NCBI GenBank assembly: GCA_028095005.1 | Contig: CM051461.1 | Span: forward strand, 39,815,685 to 39,879,684 | DNA: 64,000 nucleotides | Source: Rhynchospora pubera | Taxonomy: Eukaryota > Streptophyta > Magnoliopsida > Poales > Cyperaceae | Direction: 5' to 3' | Part shown: positions 1-11,316 of the stretch, in pieces | How positions within the stretch are numbered: the first letter of the stretch is position 1 | Layout: the number at the start of each line of letters is the position of its first letter | Program-made: the position numbers and the translations under genes | The notes under the pieces: model-generated | Told to the model about the DNA's origin: nothing | The model's database searches: none | The model's input: only the letters and a program-made list of their open reading frames with translations

Positions 1-43
1 CTTTGTTTTTTACTTTCTTATAAAAATAACTCTCCCATAAGGC

Positions 44-49
44 CACGTG
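44..49. promoter_or_regulatory. G-box (CACGTG)
   Basis: A palindromic CACGTG in the context GCCACGTGTC lies about 190 bases before the likely start codon of the small gene at 238. This is the core bound by plant bZIP and bHLH factors and is also ABRE-like. Function here is inferred only from position and motif. Confidence 0.3.
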
Positions 50-237
50 TCACTTTTCTTTGATTTAGAAAATTTAAGGACGTCTCCCTTGTGGCCTTTT
101 GTGTCAACTATAAGACGCCTCCGCGACTAGACTCTTTTTTAATCATCAAGCAATCTTTGAGTATTACTACAGTAGTGTCCGATTTTACAAACAACAAATT
201 TAAATCAAAAGGGTTTCTTTTCCAATTGCAAGAGCCA

Positions 238-459
238 ATGCATGGGCTGATGTGCATCGAGTGCGGTACAAGGAGAAACCCGTGCCGATGCCGGGTGGTG
301 GGTCCGACGCTTGGTTTCTTGGCTTTTGCCGTGGCCGCTGTGATTGAATGGCCGGTTGGTGCGTTGGTGTATGTGTTCAAGCACAGGAAGGGGCGGCGCA
401 TCATGGGTCAGCCGGCTACTGTGGTTTATCCCAAGGTGGCCAATTCCATTCCCATTTGA
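238..459 (+). CDS. Small conserved plant protein with Cys motif and one hydrophobic segment
   Basis: Reading from ATG 238 gives 73 residues. The N-terminus carries a compact Cys cluster (MCIECGTRRNPCRC), which could bind a metal. A hydrophobic stretch at about residues 22-47 (VGPTLGFLAF...WPVGALVYVF) could span a membrane and is followed by a basic HRKGRR segment and a short tail ending in IPI. I believe this pattern belongs to a plant-specific family of short uncharacterised proteins, but I cannot name it. The frame is open upstream to an ATG at 91, which would give 122 residues. I prefer 238 because the conserved-looking part begins there and the upstream part is low-complexity and unlike a protein domain. 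The stop is followed by AT-rich sequence that looks like a 3' UTR. An upstream exon is possible. No function is assigned. Confidence 0.6.
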   Translation: MHGLMCIECGTRRNPCRCRVVGPTLGFLAFAVAAVIEWPVGALVYVFKHRKGRRIMGQPATVVYPKVANSIPI

Positions 460-1069
460 TTTGATGGTTCAATAATTGCTGCGTTTAGTTGCAAAGATGT
501 GTTGCTTTTATTATCTGCCATCGGCAATTAATTGTAGTTTTTCTAGTAATAATTAATAAATGGCATTTGTGGTTTGTGTAGTGTGCTGGATGTACTTGTA
601 AATTTCCTTCATTAAATTTTATTTATATGAATTATATGCATGGTACCTTTTGTTTTTCAATTTCATTACATTTTACCATATTTTAGCCTGAATCGACTTG
701 AATAATTGGTTAATGGATCTTGGCTACTGATCGGTTCTAGCTTTGTGGGCATCCTTTTCCCCAACGAAAATTAAGAATATTTCATATTTCTTTTCCGAAA
801 GAGAAGCATATTTAACAAAAATTTCTGTAGATTTGGTCATTGTACGGTACGATAATGAAGAGCCTCTTGAATCTTTGACTCTTGACTCGTACCTGTATAC
901 TGTCTTTGAAACTTTTGTTCTGAGCCGCTGGGAGACTACGGCTGATCTGATCCGTTCAAACATCTTCCAGAGAAATCTGTTCTAGAGATTTCTTCCTGTA
1001 TTTCCTCATTTCCATCAGTAAAATGTTTTTCTCTCACCGTCTTATCTATTTATTTTATTTTAAGAGATA
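460..1069. other. Gene-free AT-rich flank
   Basis: The first 150 bases are probably the 3' UTR of the small gene. Open frames on both strands around 724-985 overlap each other and show no recognisable domain, so they are not called. Confidence 0.4.
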
Positions 1070-1758
1070 ATTAGTTTTATGCCATTGTAAATTTTGTTAA
1101 TTAGAGAATTGTCATTGTTAAATTGCTAATTAAATTTATACCATTATAGAATTGCTAAAATTAGTTCTATGCCACTATTTCTCCAAAAACATAATAAATT
1201 CTAAAAATATTATTATCAAATTTGTCATTAATTTTTTTCAATGACCAAATTAATCCTTATTAAAACAAAATAAACGGCGTTCATGTTTATCAAATTAAAT
1301 TTGACACTAAGTTTTCTTTCTTGTTCATTTCAAATTTGTATAAATCCTAATGAATTGTTATATTGGAACGAATATATATATATATATATGCACGTGACAG
1401 ATAGTCACTTTAATTCTAAAATAAAAACAAAACATCACTATAATAATGCTTGTTTATTTCTTTCACATAAAAACTAATAATATATTACTAATTAGAATTT
1501 GTACTAATTTGTATTAAGTAGATAAAACTAATTGTTAATGAATTTTAATGGCATAAAACTAATTATATTTTTTTTTGCGATGGCATATTACTAATTTTTA
1601 TGTTTTATAGTGGCATATTTAAAAGGATAAAATAGTTAAATAATTGTTTGATTGGCAAAAAACTAATTTTTATAATTTTATAGTGACAAAAAAATAATTT
1701 GTCTTTTAGTGATGGTATATCCCTAATTTCAAATATTTACGATGGCATAAATCTAAAT
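1070..1758. mobile_element. TIR element with subterminal repeats, unclassified
   Basis: The ends are imperfect inverted repeats of about 24 bases: left ATTAGTTTTATGCCATTGT, right (read inverted) ATTTAGATTTATGCCATCGT. Variants of the same ATGCCA / TGGCAT motif recur inside both ends: near 1130 and 1160 on the left, and near 1548, 1580, 1610, 1652, 1682, 1712 and 1740 on the right, pointing outward-in in opposite orientation. No coding region is present; the interior includes a short (TA)n run near 1373. Arrays of subterminal repeats are typical of hAT- or Mutator-type non-autonomous elements. No clear target duplication was found. Confidence 0.4.
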
Positions 1759-1808
1759 CAGTAACATCGGCGTCTTAGTTTTGAACTCCTCCCGGTTCTT
1801 TTTGCGTC

Positions 1809-1953
1809 TTTTGGATCGTTTAGGAACAAGAGAAATAGTCTCTTTTTAGACGAAAATTTATTTCTAATCATTCAAATTTTTTACAAAATTACACACTTCT
1901 TAATGTTTTTCATATAGAATAGACTATTTCTCTTATTCCTAAACGATCCAAAC
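1809..1953. mobile_element. MITE related to the GGCTCCGTTTGGAT family
   Basis: Near-perfect inverted repeats of more than 30 bases surround a short interior: left TTTTGGATCGTTTAGGAACA, right inverted GTTTGGATCGTTTAGGAATA. The interior phrase TTACAAAATTACACACTTC is shared with the MITE copies at 24387, 50003, 50671, 56778 and others. Ends have drifted, so the target duplication is not clear. Confidence 0.6.
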
Positions 1954-2396
1954 GGCCACTTTAACGTTGAATATGACAAATTAAGTGGGCGTAATAAATT
2001 AACTGTGAATTATTTATTTTTTACCGCATTAAATTCTGTAAAGTTTGAGCAATGGCAGGCAATACTTTTTTAGATAATACACTAGTATTTAGCAAAATTA
2101 TTTCGTTTGAGCCTCAAGTGACTTTTTTATGTTCGGTGATTTAGTTAATGACTGCGGATAGCTATTTTATGTGTCACAAACTACAAACTTTCGGATTATT
2201 TCAATTACATCGTACAGATATAATTCGATGGCAAATTTTAGGTGTCTATTAAAAGTTGTAGTTCGTTATAGTTCGTAATAAATTCAGTATAATATTTTAA
2301 GAACTGACAAAACTTTTTGTTTAATTTAAAAAAATTGTAATTTTATTATTTAATTCATGATAAGTTATCCCTACATGTATAATATATTTGTAATTG

Positions 2397-2504
2397 GCTG
2401 AAAGGTCGCAAGTTCGAAACACGGCTGGAAGGTCTTTTATAGACATTTAATTTAAAAATAAATTGGGTGGCTTAGACCTCCAGTTTATCTTAAAAAAAAA
2501 AATC
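2397..2504 (+). mobile_element. 5'-truncated tRNA-derived SINE
   Basis: The segment keeps the B-box region (AAGTTCGAAACACGGCTGG), the SINE body ending GGCTTAGACCTCCAG and a poly(A) tail. It is flanked by a 12-base direct repeat TATTTGTAATTG at 2385-2396 and 2505-2516. The A box, present in the copies at 32840 and 30818, is missing, so the insertion was truncated at its 5' end. Confidence 0.75.
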
Positions 2505-2516
2505 TATTTGTAATTG

Positions 2517-3858
2517 ACATTTCAAAATTAATATTTTGGATTGGACTTGCGGCGTGTTAGGCAATCATTGAATTTTGTAAGGTAAGCTGACACAGGTATG
2601 GCATCCCGCAATTACGTGACAAATTTTAATAGAAATTTCTTATATTTAAAAATTTGTAAGCATTTTAAACTAATATGTCATATGATATTATTTCATAAGT
2701 AACTTCATGACATTAATTATCCCAACACAATGAAGTTAGAATCAAATATACTAAAAGAAATTCAATTTATACAATAAATTTCCTATCATATGAAAACACC
2801 CGATTAAAAAAACAATATATAAAATAAAGTAAAATGATTATTAGAAATTTCATAACCATGTAATCTAATTAGATTAATTGAAACTCACTTTTATTACACA
2901 TAATGTAAAAATCCTCACTTATAAATGACATCAAGATCCAAATGGCAGTATGTAATTTTGTAAATAATTAGAGGAGATGAGATACCATGATTATTGCCCC
3001 AAAAAAATGATTTAGGCTATGCTCTAGTACGATCTAGCGAGGATTAGAGGAGGAGTGAGGTGGCGAGGGGTGTTCGAATATTTGTCACTTCCAGATCGAG
3101 GATTAATGGCTTGGGATGAACTCAATAGAGGAATCTTTTTTTATCTTATCGATTCTCTCTTCCACCATTTTCATCATATCTCTACACAACTTGTCCGTCA
3201 AAACTTTTCGAGTTAGGAGCTAGCGGGGTTTTGGAGTATATAGTCTGCATGATGGGAATTGGCTCAAAATATTTTTGTCTTTCCATAGAAAAAATAATGA
3301 GTGTATTCTAAATAAAAATTCACCTCTCTCTCTTTCTCAGCTCTCTCAAACTCTAATTCTCTCTTAAACAGATATGGACAGTTTGGATGCACATACTCTA
3401 ATCTCCTCTCCCCTTCGCCTAAGAACCCTTAAGCACAACCTTAAATTCAATTTTCAAATTTATATAAAAAAACATTTATTTAATTTTTACCTAAAAAATA
3501 AGAATCTAACCCTCTTGAAATTAAACAAGTTATTATATTTTTAAACGAAATAATTTTTTCATCAATTTCCTCCCCTATCTTATATTGCTTGCTATGTTGA
3601 AATCTGATATTTAGATCACTATATATTTGTTGTAATTTGTTTTTATAATTTTGAGAAATTGTGAGCCAAAACAAGAATATGTAGAATATCAAACGACCAA
3701 CTTTGAAATACATAATTATATTCATACAACGCCATGTGCATGACATGAAACTTTTCATATAGAACGACTGATTATTAACATTACTAATAATGCGTTGTGC
3801 ATGACATGAAACTTCTCGTATCAAATGAATATTTCGGATATCTTTCGTGTAAAATTTA
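2517..3858. other. Gene-free AT-rich stretch
   Basis: Nothing recognisable as a gene or RNA. A minus-strand open frame at 3480-3824 is low-complexity and rich in Ile/Lys/Phe/Tyr as expected of AT-rich DNA. A CATGACATGAAACTT phrase occurs twice (3740 and 3800), a small local duplication. Confidence 0.4.
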
Positions 3859-4269
3859 CAGTGCCGTTTGATAAAGGAATAACTAAAGAGGAAAAAATAG
3901 AGGAAATACTTATGTTAAGTTATGTCATGGTTGTTTGGTTATGTTAAATAGAAAAATAAGAATATAAAAATATAAAATTAGATTTGTATTAATTATTACA
4001 ATATTAATTACTATTAATAGTTTATATATATTAATATTATAATAATTATTATTATATGAATTATTTTAATTCACAATATATCAATGATAATTATAATTAC
4101 AATAATAATAATTAATATAATAATTATTATAAATGTTATTCTTAATGCTGAGTTCTTGTCACTAATGATAATAATTAGTATTGTAATAATAATAATAATT
4201 TTTAATAATAATCATATTATTAATACCAGTAATTTAATTAATGATATGAAAATTATATAATAAGTACAA

Positions 4270-4270
4270 T

Positions 4271-4322
<52 letters not shown>
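4270..4322. repeat. (ATA)n/(TAT)n microsatellite, palindromic
   Basis: An (ATA)n run turns into an (ATT)n run near 4291, so the tract can fold on itself as a perfect hairpin. Confidence 0.9.
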
Positions 4323-4323
<1 letters not shown>

Positions 4324-4339
4324 TTTGTTGTCCCTAATT

Positions 4340-6036
4340 TAAAGGCCTAGAGGGGGGTGAATAGGCACAAAAACAAAATTCTAAACCGGTATGGTCAATA
4401 TTTGGTTCAATTCAATCTTGGTCTAACAAAAACAACAAATCACAAGCAATTCACAAAGTAAGGAAAGTAAAGAGAGAAGAAAAGAAGTGACACGCGATAT
4501 ATTACGGAGTTCTGACCCGTTAGGAAGTGCTAGCCTTAGTCGTACGTCTCCGGGAGTTCCGCAACCTCGAAATGGACGCGCTCCGTTCAATTCCACAACG
4601 AACGGGACTACAATTTTGAACCAAATCACCTTGTTACAATCACTATCAAGGTGGATTGGCCTAACTCGATTAAACAAACACAATCACTCAAAGGATTGAG
4701 ACTCTAACCAAATCACTCAACAAATCTAGTAATTAGTACTAGTGGATTGGTTTACACACTCTAATCTCAATGATTTTGCTAAGTTAATGCTCAAACACAA
4801 GAGAGAGTAATGTCTAACTGGTTGGAGCTCAAAAGGGAGGAATTTCAAAGGTTTCAAAAGTATCTAAACAGTTCCAAGTGGCCCCATATATATAGAGGGC
4901 GCCAACAGCTCCAAAAACTAGTCAAACCAGACTCTACCGTTATACAACGCTATATGGCGTTGTACAACGCAGAAATAGCCGTTGAAAAATCAAATGGTCA
5001 CAGACAATGACGTTGTGAGTTGTCAGAGCGTTGTGTAACGTTGTATAGCGTTGCACAACGCTTCAGCAAAAATCCAAAGCAGAAGCTCGACAGTTCCGTT
5101 GGAACTTGTCAGAGCGTTGTGTAACGCTAGATAGCGTTGCACAACGAATACAAGAAAAGAAAAGAGGCAGATCTGACAAACTCAAACAACATTGTCAGAA
5201 CGTCATACGACGCTGACTGACGTTACACAACGAGGGCGTTGCACAACGCTGAATAGCGATGGCGAACGAAACCAGCAGTTTTACGTGTAAACGAGCGTGG
5301 AGCATGCATGCAACATCGCTGTTGAGCGATGTTTGAGTGATGTCTGAGCAATGTAGAGAGCAGTTCTCAGACTCACGTTGTGCAACGCTATTGGGCGTTG
5401 CACAACTCCAACGTTGCACAACGCTGTATAGCGTTGGCGAACGGAACCCGCAACTTTTCACATAAAAACACCGGTTGCCTGCACAACACCAATGTCACAC
5501 ACATGCTGCATCGCTGTCTGAGCAGTGCAGAGTTGCCTGCTTGAGAGCACCGTTGTACAACACTGGGAAGCGTTACACAACCTAGAAGCGGCAACGTTGT
5601 GTAACCTTTCGTAGCGTTGCTCAACGTTCTGACAAGATGAGATAACATATTTAACAGGTTTAAAAGCAAATGAACTAGCGTTGCACAACGCTACTGAACG
5701 TTGTGTAACGCTGTTCCAACCTTGTCAGAAAATTTGGAAATTAAGAGCGAATTGACTCTGCGTTGTGTAACAGCAATTGGCGTTGTATAACGCTGGACAG
5801 AAAAACTGAGCATTTTACCAGCAAATTGATTGAGATTAGTTTAGAGTTTAATTATACCTAAACTATTGATTCTAACTAGTCCAAAGCAATCTCTTGAATC
5901 TCCAAACCATGTGCCACACTTGCTTTAATCCATTCTTCAAAAGATTTAGCTATAAAACACTAAATGAAGATGTTAGTTTTAGGGTTTCGGTGTTGTTTTG
6001 CAAATCGACAAATCGAGAGAAAATGTTTAACCAACA
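4340..6036. repeat. Unclassified 1.7-kb repeat with GAGGGGGGTGAATAGG edge
   Basis: It opens with CCTAGAGGGGGGTGAATAGG, a phrase I associate with dispersed plant repeats, and is framed by TAATTTTGTTG (left) and CAACAAATTTAA (right), an inverted pair. The first 450 bases include a GC-richer block (4487-4700); the centre is the palindrome array at 4935-5800. No intact protein was recognised. Class (LTR-derived, Helitron or TIR) is undetermined. Confidence 0.4.
4935..5800. repeat. Array of about 19 short palindromes (AGCGTTG..CAACGCT)
   Basis: By eye about 19 variants of GCGTTGYRYAACGC occur between 4935 and 5800, often in pairs about 18-20 bases apart, for example AGCGTTGTGTAACGCTAGAT followed by AGCGTTGCACAACG near 5113-5145. 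Each core is itself an inverted repeat. Spacers differ, so this is not a simple tandem satellite. Open frames on both strands here reflect the repeat and are not called as genes. Confidence 0.75.
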
Positions 6037-6300
6037 AATTTAATCATCATCATCATATGAATTAAAGATATTATTAATTATTTGTTGTTGTAATTATAAT
6101 ATTAATGATAACTATGATCACAATAATAAAATAACAATTAATTATAGATTATTCGAAAAATCGAAACTAATCCGCGATGGACTCATCGTGGAAGAAGTTA
6201 TTCCACCAATTTTGGTGGTATAAGTTCTTCCTCTTTAAAGAAGTTTATTCCTCTCTTGTTTGTTGAGTTATTCCTCTTATTCCTCCTACCAAACATGTCC

Positions 6301-7317
6301 CGGTAGATTTGGTACATTGGCATAGAAAACTATCGGCAAACCAGTACATACTAAAATAATTAGATATCTTTTAAAATTGTAGCCATGCAGCAATAGCACA
6401 GCCATTAGAATTTTTTTTTTTTGTTTATGTTGATATTATGGCTTATGTATAATAATGTTACAATTCGTTGCATAATAATATTGGTTTAGTGTACCTAAGA
6501 TTCAATTTAACACTTAAAAACATTACAACTCATTTGTATTCCGTCCTATGACTTGTATAGCGACTAATTGTGCTCTTTTATCATTATATCTGTCATAAAG
6601 CATCTAAAAAAAATTTATTTATGTCAAAAATTTACTTAAAATAAAATTATTCTATAAAAATTATCTTAATTTTAAAAATTAAACTTCTCCACTAATAGAT
6701 TTTTTTTCCTGCAACCAAGCCAACGAATAATCGTAATCTCAGTAATTTTTTTTAGCAATTCACGAAAGCAGTCCTATGTAAGTACACTGAAATGAAATTA
6801 TTAAAATTGGGAATAATTATTAAAATGTCAATATTTGTTTTGAATAAAATTTAATCGATAATATGTTTCCATTTTTTAAAATAATTTATTGTGTTAGACA
6901 TGAAACTAATTGGCCCTAATTTATTTTTTTTTCACGTGGAATTTCATTTGATTAGAAAATTTTTAATCAAAATAAACGGATTTCATTTCAGTGATCGGAA
7001 TTTCTATGTTATTGGACCTAACTAAATCTTGAAATGAAAAATCAATTCTAATTTTTAGTTGTTGTTTTTTTCTTTTTTCCTTTTGTTTCCCTAGATAGCC
7101 CCTATCTTTCTAAAAAAAAAATTCTAATCCAAATCAAATAAAATAAAAGTATGAAACGGTCCGGTGATTATGCCTAAATTATGATTCGGACCTCACTAAA
7201 ATAGGCTTGATTATGCATTTATGCCTAAATTATGTTCAGACGGTCCGGTGTCCGGTGAGATGGTCCATATCGAAATTATCATCCTCAACAAAGTTATAAT
7301 ATTTTCTTTTAACCTCC
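6301..7317. other. Gene-free AT-rich stretch
   Basis: No domain, RNA gene or clear element end seen. Around 7150-7260 the phrases CGGTCCGGTG and ATTATGCCTAAATTATG repeat locally. Confidence 0.35.
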
Positions 7318-7655
7318 TAATTTTTTTTTAAATTAAATATATATATGAAAGATCTCCAGCCGAATTTCGAATCTATGACATTTCACTCAAAATACATTGC
7401 CTTTTGTCATTAGACCAAGAGTTTGTTTTCAACAAAGTTAGAACGTTATTGATAGACCTTGGTAATTGCAAATTTATTATGTTTTTTTAACCTTCCAATT
7501 TATTTTTAAATTAAATATATATGAAAGATCTCCAGTCGAATTTCGAACCTATGACATGCATTTCACTTAAAATACATTGTTTTTTGTTATTAGACCAAGA
7601 ACTGGCTCTCAGCAAAGTTAGAATGTTATTGATAGACCTTGGTAATTGCAAATTT
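7318..7655 (-). repeat. Tandem dimer of a degenerate SINE-like unit (176-base period)
   Basis: Two imperfect copies, offset by 176 bases, each contain on the minus strand a tRNA-like B-box remnant (GATTCGAAATTCGGCTGGAG / GGTTCGAAATTCGACTGGAG), the body motif TTTCATATAT and the phrase ATTGATAGACCTTGGTAATT on the plus strand. They resemble the SINE at 32840 and 30818 but are degenerate. The second copy is complete to ACCTTGGTAATTGCAAATT at 7655. Confidence 0.55.
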
Positions 7656-8188
7656 CTTCCCGAAAAAGGTTGTTAGGCGAAAAAACTAAACATCTTAATA
7701 CCTGATGATTAATTTCGTGTTATACTCATTAAATAACATATATAAGTGGATTACAATATATTGGTAGAAGTACAGCATGCATGCACCCCAAGTTGGATTG
7801 TTAACTTCTCATTTCCTTGACCCCTACAACAATAAATTAAATTAATAACTAATCTGAAAATTTTAATTATTCTGGAACAAAAAATAATTAACAACAAGCG
7901 ATATGTAACCCCATCCACTTTACATTTTTTTGATGAGAAGCCCATAGGCAAATGCATTGAAAAAAAACAGTAAAATTACAACGAAAGTTTCAACATCATA
8001 ACGAATTAGAACTGGTGCCCAACAACCTAACAGTAACCTAACTAAGAACAAAAATAAACAAAAGAGAAATAAAGTAGCCTAATACAATGAGAGTCAAAGA
8101 GAAAAAAAAATAAAAAAAAAATAAAAAAATAAAAGCAAACTAACATAAAGACATCTACCGATTGGCACCAGTATAAAAAGAAAGACAA

Positions 8189-9537
8189 TCAAGGCGGGTC
8201 CTGCTGCACCTTCTCGAAAAAAACCCCATCTAACTCATTTCTAATTCCTTCCTGTTGCTTCAAAAGCCAGTCTGGTTGGCCCCTGTACTCACCGCCCCGC
8301 CTTCTGACAGAATTTGCTAGTTTGTGGGCCTGATGCACTGCTTCCCTTCGCACATGATGCAAGGTTGCACTTTGCTGTCTCTCTTCGAGTTGAGTAATGA
8401 TACTGTACACCATCTGCCTGGCCCTCCATGACGGTAGATCATCTATATCACCTTGGTTCACCGCCCGTACCAGATTCAAGCAATCTGAAAAAAATTGTAC
8501 CTTGTTCATTTGTGGGACTTGAGCCTGATCAAAAACATATGTGACAGCATCATGCAGAGCTATTGCTTCTGCCATGAAGGGATCATTTAACTGAAGTTTC
8601 CGCATGCCCATAGAATGGATGAAACCTTGTTCATACAAGATGTAAGCACACCCAGCATTTCCTGTTACATCCCAAGATGCATCTATCAGTACCTGCCATC
8701 CTTCACTGTGCACCTCAACTTTGTCCATGGTGTTGTTACTTAACCTTGAATCTGGTACTTGATTTGCAATGCAGGGGTTTTGCATTATATTCACTTTCTT
8801 TAATACCTCAATAGGTTTAAAAGTGTTGAGTTCAATCACAGCTTTGTTGCGTTCTTTCCATATCTCCCACATTGTATTGAGAAACATCTGAACTCCCTCG
8901 TCATCCAATTTGGGAATTAATTGTTGCATGGTCAAGTTTATCTCCATCGGCAATTCATGCACCCGAATCCCTAAGGCACTGGCAAACCAAACTTGTCTGG
9001 AAGTGTTACAGAAAAACAAACAGTGCATGTCATACTCATTTTCTTCATTGCACCTTTGACATATCGGAGGGTAATTTGGGAATCGTGAGTGCATGTGTAC
9101 ACCCGTCGGCAGTCCCTTATTTATCAGTCTCCAAATAAAAATTTTTACTCTAGGTGCAATGTTCTTCCTCTTCCAAATTTCCTCCCATAAAACATTATGC
9201 TGAATCCCCCCCGCTTCATGTTCCTGCATTATCACTTTGTAACCTGGCTTAGCAGTATATTTACCATTTTGAGCCAAATTCCAAATTAATTTGTCCTCAA
9301 TTTGACCTCCTAGAACTGGCTTAACACCTCCTTGAATAATTTGCTGCACTTGCGACGGCTCAAACAGCAAGTTCAATTTGTGTACATCCCACCCCCTTGT
9401 CGAAGCATCAATTAAGTCTTTTATTTTTAAATTTCTATCATTCCTGGTTGCTTCCTCCCTTACTGACCACCCTTGAAACCAAGGCTGTGAAATCGCACAG
9501 GTTTTCTCACCATTTCCAACATTCCATATGACATTTT
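8189..9537 (-). pseudogene. LINE ORF2, zf-RVT and RNase H C-terminal part
   Basis: Continuing past the Copia insertion, the frame reopens at 9537 as NVIWNVGNGEKT and runs without a stop to 8189. It contains the zf-RVT region (WKRKNIAPRVKIFIWRL, PICQRCNEENEYDMHCLFFC) and a C-terminal RNase H fold (VLIDASWD for the first Asp, MAEAIALHDAV for the Glu, FFSDCLNLVRAV for the second Asp, HVRREAVHQAHKLAN for the His/last acidic region). When one ATTTT copy is counted, this part is in the same frame as the reverse transcriptase. The combined ORF2 would be about 1380 codons including the TGA, normal for plant L1. Confidence 0.88.
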
Positions 9538-11303
9538 TGTTAGAGTTGTGTCCTAGAAGTCAATAATTTAATGACTTAATTATTAGTTTATGTTTTGGAT
9601 GAGATTTTATCATCTGTTCCTAGGTTTATTATTGACAGATCATTCAGGTTGAGGATCTGAATTGTAGATCTCTGTTGATCATTCTTTAGAATGACAATAA
9701 TAAATCTAAACGGTCCATAATCTTGATAATTAACAAGGAACATTAATTATCATAAAAGATTAGTATGCAAGTTAAGTGATGATTAAGTTCTACTAATCAT
9801 AGGTAAAGAGTTACCAACTTAGTTGCATATGTGTATGTTATGGAACATAGCACAGGACTTGACCCATCGAAATAAACATATGGATTGTGTTATGTGTCAT
9901 TGTTTATTTCGTTGTGATTTTGGTTCTAAGTTTGAGATGTTTATCTTTTCCACATGAGGATAGGTTCAATAAATACTGTCTACCGCTGATTCCCGACAAG
10001 GGCTGCTATACGGACTTTATTTATGTTCTCTTGAATTGTGCGGGGAAAAGTTAATCATCAAGAAAACCGTATGTCCCTCATTAATTCACTTAGTGAGTGA
10101 CGATATCTGTTTGGGCCCCTTGATGGAGATAGATTGTTTGCATACAACTTTATACAATTATCTCTAGATCAAGAAACGTATAATCTGCAAGAATGACACA
10201 TTCCTATCTTGGATTATACGATGATATCGTGTGACATAAGAATCAAAATAGAGAAACTAATTATTCTCTTATGCAGGATTGAAATATTGTAGCAGTACAC
10301 TATTTATGTGAATTGGGAATCATAACGTGTTGCTAGATACCGCTTATGATTATTGGAATTAAATAGCGATTTAATTCCATGTCCAACATAGCATAAATCC
10401 TCAAAGGGTCACACATAATAAGGTGTTTAACCACACGTGCATTAATTATTTATTTGCAACAATTGGTTTTGCAAAATATGATAAGTTGATTAATTAATCG
10501 TATGCCGTTATGGACCGTTATGATTAATTAAGTCAAATAGATCATATAGAAATAATTTAATGCATTGACTAATTCCATATTAATTATTAAATAGTTAATA
10601 ATTAATTATAATCAACACATTTAATTATTTGAGCTAATTGGGCTTTAAATTAATTGGTTAATTTAATGTCCAATGGAAGGTGCATTTAAATGGAAGAGTA
10701 TTGGGCTCAACTCAACTTGAGGCCCAACCCATATATGGGGGTAGGTAGGTGCGGCTAGGGCAAGGGGTATTTTTGTCCATGTAATGTTGGATGAGAGCTA
10801 GGTTGAGTGGCCTATATAAAGGGGTGTTCTTTGGGAGCAAACCCAAGCCTCCACACACCTCTCTCTCTCCTTCTCTCTTTGGCCGCACCTCACAAGGAAG
10901 AAAAGAAAATTTCAGAATTTTCTATTCCTCTTTCTCTCTTCCACACACCACCTAGCTCATGTGTTGAGCAAGCTTTTCCACTAAATTAATTGGAGAATTA
11001 AATTGAAGAGGGAAAGCTTTGGAATTAGGCACACTTCTCTCAATTACTAGCATAATTGATTAGAGAAGGTGGTTAATTCCTTAGTGGACTCGAGGCGCAC
11101 GGCGTGGAGGTTCTTGGAGAGCACGCCACCGACACCAATCCGTTGGAACGAGCCTCTTGGTTGCGATACCAAGAGAGGTATACTTCCAACCCCTTTTCTC
11201 GTGTGTTTGAATAGCTTGTGTACTAGATCTTGTGTGTGCTATGTTTGCTTGGTTAATTAATTGGTAATTAGCATAAAAATGAAAATTAGCACACTTCCTA
11301 ACA
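9538..11303 (+). repeat. 5' LTR of Copia element 1
   Basis: 1766 bases, TGTTAGAGTTG...CTTCCTAACA. It carries a TATA box at 10813. It is close to the solo LTR at 51856 in its first half and more distant from the LTRs at 33267/41374, especially in the second half. Confidence 0.93.
10813..10820 (+). promoter_or_regulatory. TATA box in LTR of Copia element 1
   Basis: TATATAAA in the context GGCCTATATAAAGGGG. The equivalent position in the 3' LTR is near 18718. Transcription of the element would start about 30 bases downstream. Confidence 0.6.
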
Positions 11304-11304
11304 G

Positions 11305-11316
11305 TGGTATCAGAGC
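11305..11316 (+). other. Primer binding site (initiator tRNA-Met)
   Basis: TGGTATCAGAGC, complementary to the 3' end of plant initiator tRNA-Met, begins two bases after the LTR end (CTAACA-G-TGGTATC). Confidence 0.92.

Larger units (their letters stand above)
3859..6300. mobile_element. Possible AT-rich TIR element, split by the 4340-6036 repeat
   Basis: The left edge (CCGTTTGATAAAGGAATAAC) and the right edge read inverted (CATGTTTGGTAGGAGGAATA) resemble each other. Both arms are made of ATT/AAT-rich DNA. The 4340-6036 block sits between them. This is an inference from partial end similarity; no target duplication was recognised. Confidence 0.3.

Noticed and set aside
724..985. Gene downstream of the small Cys-motif protein
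   Set aside because: Overlapping frames on both strands with no motif, splice structure or codon bias.
5195..5688. Cys/Gln-rich proteins on the minus strand
   Set aside because: The frames only translate the palindrome array in several phases.
10807..11260. Short proteins in the Copia LTRs (also at 18696-19163, 34757, 42864)
   Set aside because: Chance frames in the transcribed part of the LTR; no domain, and they differ between subfamilies.
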